Shown: one piece after another, positions 1 to 4,406 of the stretch
Numbering within the stretch: the stretch's first letter is position 1
Layout of the letters: each line of letters begins with the position of its first letter
Translations under genes and position numbers: made by a program
Source: Candidatus Woesearchaeota archaeon
Lineage (GTDB): Archaea > Nanobdellota > Nanobdellia > Woesearchaeales > UBA12501
DNA length: 7,157 bases
Direction of reading: 5' to 3'
Assembly (NCBI GenBank): GCA_016203375.1
Contig: JACQMX010000075.1
Coordinates: 1-7,157 of the forward strand
Notes under the pieces: generated by a model
What the model saw: the letters and a program-made list of their open reading frames with translations, nothing else
The model's database searches: none
What the model was told of the DNA's origin: nothing

Positions 1-265
1 CCATAACAATAAGGTCTGGTTTCATGGCGTCAAGTTCCTTAATCCCTTGTACATAAGGCAGAAGATCAATTTCATCAATATGATCAAAGATCAGTTCCGG
101 TGCAGGAATGCTGTTAATAATAATCTGTGGAAAGTCTTCATTGCGTTGTATAAGGCCTTTATTCTGTAGCTGTGCTATCAGCTTTAGATAAAATGTTCCC
201 GTTGCCTCTGGACCAATGCCTCCAAGGACACCAAGACGAAACGGACGAGCAATAGTGGCGTTCAT
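1..265 (-). CDS. Aspartate/glutamate racemase family protein, N-terminal 88 residues (runs off left edge)
   Basis: Partial gene; the first 88 codons are visible and the reading frame is still open at base 1. The protein begins MNATIARPFRLGVLGGIGPE and continues ATGTFYLKLI, the N-terminal signature of the cofactor-independent Asp/Glu racemase family (RacD/RacX/YgeA type: GGxGPxAT followed by a Tyr/Phe-rich helix). The I-I-N-S-I-P stretch and the strand ending DLIVM near residue 88 fit the family fold. The first catalytic Cys, usually in a CNTAH-like motif soon after this strand, would lie just outside the window and cannot be checked. Family members interconvert L- and D-amino acids in the cytoplasm by a two-cysteine mechanism; aspartate is the commonest substrate, but RacX/YgeA-type members act on other amino acids. 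The start is secure: ATG at 265-263 overlaps the TGA of the upstream gene (ATGA) and has AGGAGG seven bases upstream. It is almost certainly co-translated with the synthetase-like protein. Confidence 0.88.
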   Translation of the reverse strand, partial: MNATIARPFRLGVLGGIGPEATGTFYLKLIAQLQNKGLIQRNEDFPQIIINSIPAPELIFDHIDEIDLLPYVQGIKELDAMKPDLIVM

Positions 266-1161
266 TTTGACGCCTCCTGATATGAACGAAGGATATGTTC
301 TACAACATAATCTCCTAAACACCGACGCTGTCGTTTTGAGGAATAGCTTAAAAATTCATCGTTAGAAAGTATTTTTCCTGTACGCAAAAAGCAGCTCAAT
401 GTGGCAAGATTAAAGAAATAACGTATTCCTTCTTCACTCGCCTGCATCAGTTTTTGCCGAGCAATTTGTTCATCATCTTCAAAATAGATCCGCTGTCCTG
501 TTCCATTCGCGCTAACGTGTCTTGGAACATAATGCACAACAGGCATTGGCTGATTTGTTCCCAAAGGGTATGCATCAAGAAGGTACGCAAATTCAATTGG
601 GAACTCCATCGCGGCCATTATGGAATCATATTTTTTCTCCGAAGATGGACCAATTTTTAAATCGAATCCATGCCGCGCGAGATATAAAACACAAGCAAAT
701 TCATGTACGGGATACAGCAGCGAAGATGAATTATGCCGCTTACTCTCCGGCACTGTCTCTCGAACAAGACTTTCAAGTCCATTCCGGAATATACGTTCTT
801 GGCACCCTTCCACAACTGAGTAATAAGAAGCATCGTGCATAAAAGAAGAGCATTCGATGATGTCCTGCCGCAATGAATACACTCTCTCAAGGGTTTGAAG
901 GCATGCGAAAAAGTTTTTCTTGGCTATGCTTATCTCTTCCAAATCTATGCTATTAAATTTATAGAACTCATCAACAATAAGGATAGCAAAACCTGGTGAG
1001 TAGGCTTTCAGCAAAAAAATGGGAAGTATATCTACCGGAACTCCACGAATGCCAAAGCCAGCACCACAAAATGGTTTTTTCTTACTAAGATTATCTTTAT
1101 AATCAGGCAAGATAACGCCATTGACCGTAAGCCATAGTGTTGCGGCTTGCTTGCGCTTCAT
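262..1161 (-). CDS. Degenerate TyrRS/TrpRS-like class I aminoacyl-tRNA-synthetase paralogue, 299 aa
   Basis: I recognise the fold from the order of blocks, not a named gene. Residues 33-69 (GAGFGIRG ... ILIVDEFYKFN) match the first Rossmann block of archaeal TyrRS (GFEPSGKIHLGH ... LLADLHA). Residues 150-161 (YPVHEFACVLYL) match YPIMQVNDIHYL, 165-179 match GVDVAVGGMEQRK, and 215-241 (HVSANGTGQRIYF, then EDDEQIARQKLMQA) match KMSASxPNxxIFxTDxPEEIxxKI. The C-terminal 50 residues resemble the short TyrRS tail helices. HIGH is replaced by VDIL (43-46) and KMSKS by HVSAN (215-219). In my alignment the tyrosine-pocket residues of Methanocaldococcus TyrRS change: Y32 to Gly, Q155 to Glu154, D158 to Cys157, Q173 to Glu175. 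No tRNA anticodon domain is evident. Ordinary tyrosylation is therefore unlikely; amino-acid binding, non-canonical activation or a regulatory role are open. ATG 1161 gives a TyrRS-like N-terminal length but has only a weak purine tract upstream; it lies inside a 44-codon ORF with a strong ribosome site, suggesting coupling. The stop overlaps the racemase start. A cyclodipeptide synthase, another class I relative, fits less well. Confidence 0.72.
   Translation of the reverse strand: MKRKQAATLWLTVNGVILPDYKDNLSKKKPFCGAGFGIRGVPVDILPIFLLKAYSPGFAILIVDEFYKFNSIDLEEISIAKKNFFACLQTLERVYSLRQDIIECSSFMHDASYYSVVEGCQERIFRNGLESLVRETVPESKRHNSSSLLYPVHEFACVLYLARHGFDLKIGPSSEKKYDSIMAAMEFPIEFAYLLDAYPLGTNQPMPVVHYVPRHVSANGTGQRIYFEDDEQIARQKLMQASEEGIRYFFNLATLSCFLRTGKILSNDEFLSYSSKRQRRCLGDYVVEHILRSYQEASK
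273..278 (-). promoter_or_regulatory. Ribosome binding site of the racemase gene
   Basis: AGGAGG on the minus strand, seven bases before the ATG at 265. It lies inside the last codons of the upstream gene (Q-E-A), so racemase translation is coupled to that gene and the ATG is fixed as the start. Confidence 0.85.
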
Positions 1162-1237
1162 GCATTTGCTCTCGTTCTTGTTGTTGAAATCTTATTTCTC
1201 CATCCATTCCTATAAGTCTCCCATTTAGTTCCGTCAT
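1103..1237 (-). CDS. Small 44-aa ORF with strong ribosome binding site, overlapping the synthetase-like gene
   Basis: ATG at 1237, TGA at 1105-1103. The peptide starts MTELNGRLIGMDGEIRF and continues into a Gln/Glu/Arg-rich helix-like stretch (QQQEREQMHEAQ); it has no membrane segment. GGAGG sits seven bases before its ATG, the best ribosome site in this part of the window, whereas the 299-aa protein at 1161 has none of comparable quality. The last 59 bases overlap that gene in a different frame (the larger gene is +1 relative to this ORF). It could be a genuine leader peptide that opens the mRNA for translation of the next gene, or the true N-terminus of the synthetase-like protein if a +1 frameshift or sequencing error lies in the overlap. 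The TyrRS-like length of the 299-aa form favours a separate leader. I recognise no homologue. Confidence 0.45.
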   Translation of the reverse strand: MTELNGRLIGMDGEIRFQQQEREQMHEAQASRNTMAYGQWRYLA

Positions 1238-1244
1238 AGTTTCT

Positions 1245-1249
1245 CCTCC
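1245..1249 (-). promoter_or_regulatory. Ribosome binding site before the 44-aa ORF
   Basis: GGAGG (within GGAGGAGAAACT) seven bases upstream of ATG 1237. It indicates that translation of the downstream unit begins at 1237, 76 bases before the apparent start of the synthetase-like gene. Confidence 0.7.
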
Positions 1250-1285
1250 ATGTTTGTTGATTGTCTATTGAATAGTAGTCTTCCG

Positions 1286-1302
1286 ACTTTTAATGCAAAA
1301 GT
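1286..1302. repeat. Palindrome with 6-bp arms, possible operator
   Basis: ACTTTT (1286-1291) and AAAAGT (1297-1302) form perfect arms around a 5-base spacer. The element lies directly downstream (minus sense) of the A/T-rich candidate box at 1302-1309 and about 50 bases before ATG 1237, where an archaeal repressor or the start of transcription would be expected. A role is inference; short AT-rich palindromes occur by chance. Confidence 0.3.
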
Positions 1303-1309
1303 TTATTTT
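1302..1309 (-). promoter_or_regulatory. Weak candidate TATA-like box for the synthetase-like/racemase unit
   Basis: AAAATAAA on the minus strand with GTGG just upstream. If used, transcription would start about 25 bases downstream (near 1280), leaving a leader of about 40 bases before ATG 1237. The match is poor, and the box at 1462-1469 is the better sequence. Confidence 0.25.
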
Positions 1310-1334
1310 CCACTATTTTGAGAACATCAGACGC

Positions 1335-1427
1335 TTATGGCTTTCGCCAGAACCCATCAGCGATCTTGAAAACAAGAGCTAAAACTATATCAAAGAATTT
1401 GATTTTACCGACGCCAAAGATAATCAC
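1335..1427 (-). CDS. Tentative 30-aa hydrophobic ORF with GTG start
   Basis: GTG at 1427, TAA at 1337-1335. The product reads VIIFGVGKIKFFDIVLALVF followed by KIADGFWRKP, a hydrophobic amphipathic stretch with lysines that could lie along or in a membrane. There is no ribosome binding site. The TATA-like box at 1462-1469 would place transcription initiation about 10-15 bases upstream, so near-leaderless translation is possible but not shown. An in-frame stop lies three codons upstream. It may be chance; I recognise no family. Confidence 0.15.
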   Translation of the reverse strand: MIIFGVGKIKFFDIVLALVFKIADGFWRKP

Positions 1428-1461
1428 ATTGTGTCATGTTGCATGTGGTAATATGAGGATT

Positions 1462-1469
1462 TATTTAAA
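1462..1469 (-). promoter_or_regulatory. Archaeal-type TATA box (TTTAAATA)
   Basis: The minus strand reads GCAAAGG-TTTAAATA-AATCC: a good archaeal TATA box with a purine-rich BRE-like sequence directly upstream. The predicted start is about 25 bases downstream, near 1440. It would produce an mRNA with a leader of about 200 bases before ATG 1237, or a separate short transcript. It is the best promoter candidate for the synthetase-like/racemase unit. Confidence 0.5.
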
Positions 1470-1477
1470 CCTTTGCC

Positions 1478-1543
1478 TTACTTAATCGTATTGAAGTACT
1501 TTCTCGGTCGTCCACCACCTTTATTTTTTCTATCTCTTCTCGC
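1478..1543 (-). pseudogene. Possible C-terminal relic of a basic DNA-binding protein
   Basis: One minus-strand frame ends at TAA 1480-1478 and reads ARRDRKNK then GGGRPRKYFNTIK. GGRPRKY resembles AT-hook cores (RGRP) and the basic entry segments of some transposases and helix-turn-helix proteins. The frame continues open upstream through the inverted repeat into low-complexity codons and meets a stop before any ATG or ribosome site, so no intact gene can be drawn. It could be a decayed gene tail or a coincidence of purine-rich sequence. Confidence 0.18.
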
Positions 1544-1592
1544 TTTCTTTTTTCTCCCCCTCGAAAGGTGAGGGGGAGAAAAAAAAGAAAGC
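1542..1592. repeat. Long imperfect inverted repeat (hairpin) with C/G-rich core
   Basis: The 9-bp core CTCCCCCTC (1554-1562) pairs with GAGGGGGAG (1570-1578) around the loop GAAAGGT. Pairing extends through a T6/A8 tract and then GCTTTC (1542-1547) with GAAAGC (1587-1592), leaving a two-base bulge; in all about 21 pairs. On either strand the T-run precedes the core and an A-run follows, so this is not a standard hairpin-plus-U-tract terminator. It may stabilise a 3' end, insulate the two units, or use its T8 tract (1579-1586, minus strand) as an archaeal termination signal. Confidence 0.7.
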
Positions 1593-1642
1593 AAAGCATA
1601 AAACGAGTAGCGGCGACTTCCGAGCTAACAATTCAATGAGCG

Positions 1643-1652
1643 AAAAAGAAAA
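1643..1652 (-). terminator. T-rich tract after the aldehyde dehydrogenase, probable archaeal terminator
   Basis: The minus strand reads TTTTCTTTTT starting eight bases after the aldehyde dehydrogenase stop. Archaeal RNA polymerase commonly terminates at U-rich tracts without a hairpin, so this is a likely end for the four-gene transcript, with a further T8 tract 57-64 bases downstream. Confidence 0.5.
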
Positions 1653-1660
1653 TAATATAA

Positions 1661-3178
1661 TCACTTCCCCATCTTATGCACCGCGCCATGCCAGCTCTTC
1701 TCGCCAGGCCCGAGCATATCGACATAAACATGCTTGATGTTGGTGTAATAATCAAGGCTATACAAGCTTAAGTCCTTGCCAAAGCCTGATTGCTTGTAGC
1801 CGCCATGTGGCATTTCTGAAGTTAAAATACCATGATCGTTGATCCACACGGTGCCAAATTGTAGCTCATTCGCGACCTTCATGCAGGCGCGTATGTCCTT
1901 TCCCCACACGCTCGCGGAAAGGCCATACGGCACATCATTGGCTTCCTTAATAGCTTGATCAAGATCTGTATACGTTTGCACAGCAATAACTGGACCAAAG
2001 ATTTCCTCTCGGCAAATGCGATGATGCTGCTTTGCATCAGTCATAATAGTTGGCTCAAAGAACGCGCCGCGCGAGAACTCCCTGCTTGCGGGTTGCTTGC
2101 CGCCAACAACAACTTTTGCCCCTTCTTGCATTCCCGCTTTAACATAGCCAGCAACGCGTTCACGATGACGAAAGCTTACTAATGGCCCTAAGTCTGTCGT
2201 TGGCTTTAATGGGCTGCCAAGCCTAAAATTTTTCTTCGTAAGCTCGACCATTTTCTTGACAACACTATCATGATGCTCCCTAGGCACAAAGACACGCGTA
2301 GCCGCAGTGCAGTCCTGCCCTGAATTCCAGAATCCTGCAGTTACTATGCCATCCGCAACAGTAAAGAGATCAGCATCAGGCAGCACAATACATGGCGCCT
2401 TGCCCCCTAGCTCGAGATGGACGCGCTTGACGCTCTTTGCTGCCGTTGCCATTATCTGTTTTCCTGTAGAGGTATCGCCAGTAAATGAGATCATGTCAAC
2501 ATCGCGATGTTCAGCAAGTGCAGCGCCAACAGTTTCTCCAGTTCCTGTGAGTACATTGACAACGCCATCAGGAACGCCGGTTTTTTGCACTAGCTTTGCA
2601 AGCTCAAGAAGTGTTAATGGAGTATAGCTTGCCGGCTTGAGCACGATGCTATTGCCCGCCGCAAGCGCAGGAGCAAGTTTCCAAACTGCAATGAGCAGAG
2701 GATAATTCCATGGAACAATGCCAGCGACAACGCCAATGGGTTCTCGCCGCACAAAGCTTGTTCCAGTGCCCGCGTACTCTGCGGCAGCCTTACCTTCCAG
2801 CATTCGCGCAGCACCAGCGAAAAAGCGCAAATTATCCACAATCACCGGCATGTCCGCATCTCTGGAGAACTTTATCGAGCGTCCTTGGTTCATGCTCTCG
2901 AGCGTTGCAAAATCGAGCAGGCGTTCTTCAAGCAGATCCGCTAACTTCCAGAGTATGGTCGCGCGTTCCGCGGGCGTTTTTTTGCTCCATACTCCTTTAT
3001 TGAACGCTCTTCGTGCTGCATCAACAGCAGCATTCACATCTTCCTTATTACCCTTCGGTACCGATGCAAGAACATCGCTTGTTGCAGGGTTGACAATATC
3101 AAGCGTTTCCTTGCTTTGGGAGTCAACCCATTTTCCATCAATGAACATTTGATACTTTTTTGCCTTTTGCTTTGCCAT
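1661..3178 (-). CDS. NAD(P)-dependent aldehyde dehydrogenase, gamma-aminobutyraldehyde dehydrogenase (PatD)-like, 505 aa
   Basis: Complete ALDH-superfamily enzyme oxidising an aldehyde to the acid in the cytoplasm. Visible motifs: PWNYP (156-160), the cofactor lysine in LKPASYTP (K181), FTGDTSTGK (232-240), the general base in ELGGKAP (E256), the nucleophile in GQDCTAATR (C290) and EEIFGPV (391-397). Along its length it resembles E. coli PatD/YdcW, including FRFFAGAAR, GQDCTAA and the C-terminal SEMPHGG..KSG.GKD.SLY, which points to an omega-aminoaldehyde substrate such as 4-aminobutanal or 2-aminoadipate semialdehyde. The position after the cofactor lysine that is often Glu (ribose binding, NAD preference) is Ser184 in my alignment, so NADP may also be used. 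It is about 30 residues longer than PatD, from a basic N-terminal extension (MAKQKAKK) and an extra C-terminal tail after the conserved KHVYV. ATG is 16 bases after the previous stop, with AGGAGGTG well placed. It is the last gene of the operon and would consume aldehyde made by its neighbours. Confidence 0.9.
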   Translation of the reverse strand: MAKQKAKKYQMFIDGKWVDSQSKETLDIVNPATSDVLASVPKGNKEDVNAAVDAARRAFNKGVWSKKTPAERATILWKLADLLEERLLDFATLESMNQGRSIKFSRDADMPVIVDNLRFFAGAARMLEGKAAAEYAGTGTSFVRREPIGVVAGIVPWNYPLLIAVWKLAPALAAGNSIVLKPASYTPLTLLELAKLVQKTGVPDGVVNVLTGTGETVGAALAEHRDVDMISFTGDTSTGKQIMATAAKSVKRVHLELGGKAPCIVLPDADLFTVADGIVTAGFWNSGQDCTAATRVFVPREHHDSVVKKMVELTKKNFRLGSPLKPTTDLGPLVSFRHRERVAGYVKAGMQEGAKVVVGGKQPASREFSRGAFFEPTIMTDAKQHHRICREEIFGPVIAVQTYTDLDQAIKEANDVPYGLSASVWGKDIRACMKVANELQFGTVWINDHGILTSEMPHGGYKQSGFGKDLSLYSLDYYTNIKHVYVDMLGPGEKSWHGAVHKMGK

Positions 3179-3183
3179 AACTG

Positions 3184-3191
3184 CACCTCCT
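3184..3191 (-). promoter_or_regulatory. Ribosome binding site of the aldehyde dehydrogenase gene
   Basis: AGGAGGTG, with AGGAGG seven bases before ATG 3178, in the 16-base gap after the dehydrogenase gene. It is close to the full anti-Shine-Dalgarno complement, suggesting strong independent initiation. Confidence 0.85.
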
Positions 3192-3194
3192 AAT

Positions 3195-3216
3195 TCAATT
3201 TACGATCAATTTACGA
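3195..3216 (-). repeat. Perfect 11-bp tandem duplication covering a stop codon
   Basis: Minus-strand TCGTAAATTGA occurs twice head-to-tail (3206-3216 and 3195-3205). The copies encode the last residues of the 403-aa dehydrogenase (RKLIVN) and its TGA. Because 11 is not a multiple of three, the duplication alters the end of the frame: with one copy the gene would read RRKLN and stop at a TAG that runs into the AGGAGGTG site. It looks like a recent replication-slippage event. Confidence 0.85.
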
Positions 3217-4406
3217 CGCGCACCATTGCCAATTTGCAGATAAACAGCCATGCCGCGACCTTGTTTGCTGAGTTCCTTGAAAAATGGAAAAGGATCGATG
3301 ACATCTTCTGGCGTCCAGACACCTGACGTGTGAAGTTTTCCTGATGCAATCCATTGCGCCACGATACTTGCTGGAACGCCTGTTGCAACACTCCCTGCAC
3401 TTTTTTGCCATCGTTTATGATATTTGGCAACGAGATCAATGGTGACCCTCATTTTCTTTCCTTTTCGTGTCCCATAAAGCACCGTGCGGATAGATTCGAC
3501 ATCGCATACATCTCGCTTTGGTCGTGGAATAAGATACTTGTCTACAAGGCCAAGAAATTGATATGGACTAACGCTTACATCATTTACTTTAATTGGCGTC
3601 TTGCTCGTCATTTGCACTTTATCCAAGGCAGTAATAACATCGAGAGTTTGTTGATCATACGCGTAAGCAAAGTCCATCGTCTTAACTCCTTTATTTTTAA
3701 AGTATGCAGGAAGTGTTGCGAGCTCAGAATGAAGTGTGTAGTAGCCAATGGATTTACCGATAGGCTTTGACAAATCAAATTGAATGTACTCAGCTAATGG
3801 TTGTGGAAAAACGATCTTACCATTGCGCAAAACAGCTGGTTGCTTTGTTACTTCATCCATAAGCGTCTGGATAGCATATGGAGGAAACCATTGCTGGTTT
3901 TTGACTTTTTCAACAACAACTGCCCCGCAACGCATATCTACCCGCTCAATGCGATCAAGCAGCATGCCGCCATATTTCGCGAGCACATTCATCGCACCTG
4001 GTGTTTCCCCCATGCCAAGAAGGCACATGGTACCTGCAGCCTTTGCCTTCTTTTTTTGCTTGAGCTGCTCTTTTGTTTTCCAGTACAATCCACCGAGATC
4101 GAGATAATTCATTCTCGCTTTAATCGCTGCGTCCATAACAACAGTATTAAGCATATACCAGGTTGCATTGATGAGAACGTCCGCCTTGGTTTTCTTCAAT
4201 TGTTCAGCAAGGTGCGGCGATTTGATGTCCATGATGCGCAATTCAAGGCGAGTTTTTTTCCGTGAGCTTTGCAATTTTTTTGCCCGTTGCTGGAGCAAGC
4301 CAATGTCTCTATCCGCAAGAATAAGATGATCAATATTACATTCGAGCAGATCACGTGCGATGATCTCTGCCATTGCTCCTGCTCCTCCAAGAAGAAGAAT
4401 GGTCAT
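3195..4406 (-). CDS. Saccharopine dehydrogenase-family oxidoreductase, lysine-6-dehydrogenase-like, 403 aa
   Basis: An N-terminal Rossmann domain is plain: LLLGGAGAMA (4-13) is the glycine loop, and LADRD places Asp32 at the end of the second strand, which favours NAD over NADP. NATWYMLN (90-97), YLDLGGL (101-107) and GMGETPGAMNVLA (131-143) are family blocks. The middle (YAIQTLMDE, YYTLHSELATLP) and the end (ATGVPASIVAQWIASG, GVWTPEDVIDPFPFF) match the second domain of lysine 6-dehydrogenases and related archaeal proteins; length fits (about 385-410). The Geobacillus relative oxidises the epsilon-amine of L-lysine to 2-aminoadipate 6-semialdehyde. Carboxynorspermidine synthase and saccharopine reductases share the fold, but their DTS-type loop differs from the DLGG here. 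ATG overlaps the upstream stop as ATGA, with GAGGTG five bases before it. Placement before an aminoaldehyde dehydrogenase supports an amine-oxidising role: inference, substrate unproven. Confidence 0.83.
   Translation of the reverse strand: MTILLLGGAGAMAEIIARDLLECNIDHLILADRDIGLLQQRAKKLQSSRKKTRLELRIMDIKSPHLAEQLKKTKADVLINATWYMLNTVVMDAAIKARMNYLDLGGLYWKTKEQLKQKKKAKAAGTMCLLGMGETPGAMNVLAKYGGMLLDRIERVDMRCGAVVVEKVKNQQWFPPYAIQTLMDEVTKQPAVLRNGKIVFPQPLAEYIQFDLSKPIGKSIGYYTLHSELATLPAYFKNKGVKTMDFAYAYDQQTLDVITALDKVQMTSKTPIKVNDVSVSPYQFLGLVDKYLIPRPKRDVCDVESIRTVLYGTRKGKKMRVTIDLVAKYHKRWQKSAGSVATGVPASIVAQWIASGKLHTSGVWTPEDVIDPFPFFKELSKQGRGMAVYLQIGNGARRKLIVN

Larger units (their letters stand above)
1238..1660. 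other. Intergenic region between the two minus-strand units
   Basis: This 423-bp gap contains no convincing long gene on either strand. On the minus strand, from the aldehyde dehydrogenase stop towards the next unit, it holds a T-rich probable terminator (1643-1652), a long imperfect inverted repeat (1542-1592), a short Arg/Lys-rich reading frame ending at 1478, a TATA-like box (1462-1469), a possible 30-codon GTG ORF (1335-1427), a second TATA-like candidate and a small palindrome (1286-1309), and the ribosome site at 1245-1249. The composition is clearly more A+T-rich than the flanking genes. I see no tRNA, CRISPR repeat or mobile-element end. Confidence 0.7.

Noticed and set aside
262..1161. 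Functional tyrosyl- or tryptophanyl-tRNA synthetase
   Set aside because: Both ATP-site signatures and the tyrosine-specific residues are replaced, so standard tRNA charging is not supported despite the fold match.
262..1161. Cyclodipeptide synthase
   Set aside because: These also lack HIGH and KMSKS, but the visible similarity here is direct to TyrRS/TrpRS blocks including the segment around KMSKS, and I do not see the nucleophilic Ser motif of cyclodipeptide synthases.
1405..1437. 10-codon ORF starting ATG 1437
   Set aside because: Very short, without a ribosome site and overlapping the equally tentative GTG ORF; no support beyond the TATA-like box upstream.
1542..1592. Bacterial rho-independent terminator
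   Set aside because: The hairpin is strong, but the run after the core is A on both strands; the T-tract precedes the core, so it lacks the required hairpin-then-T order.
1238..1660. CRISPR array, tRNA or insertion sequence in the intergenic gap
   Set aside because: No regularly spaced repeats, no cloverleaf with a T-loop motif, and no transposase frame with terminal repeats could be found by eye.
2718..3152. 144-codon plus-strand open frame
   Set aside because: Antisense to the N-terminal half of the aldehyde dehydrogenase, which has complete ALDH motifs; the Ser/Ala-rich product is a complement artefact.
3801..4265. 154-codon plus-strand open frame
   Set aside because: Antisense to the lysine-dehydrogenase-like gene, with shadow-like composition rich in Cys, His and Phe and no family resemblance.
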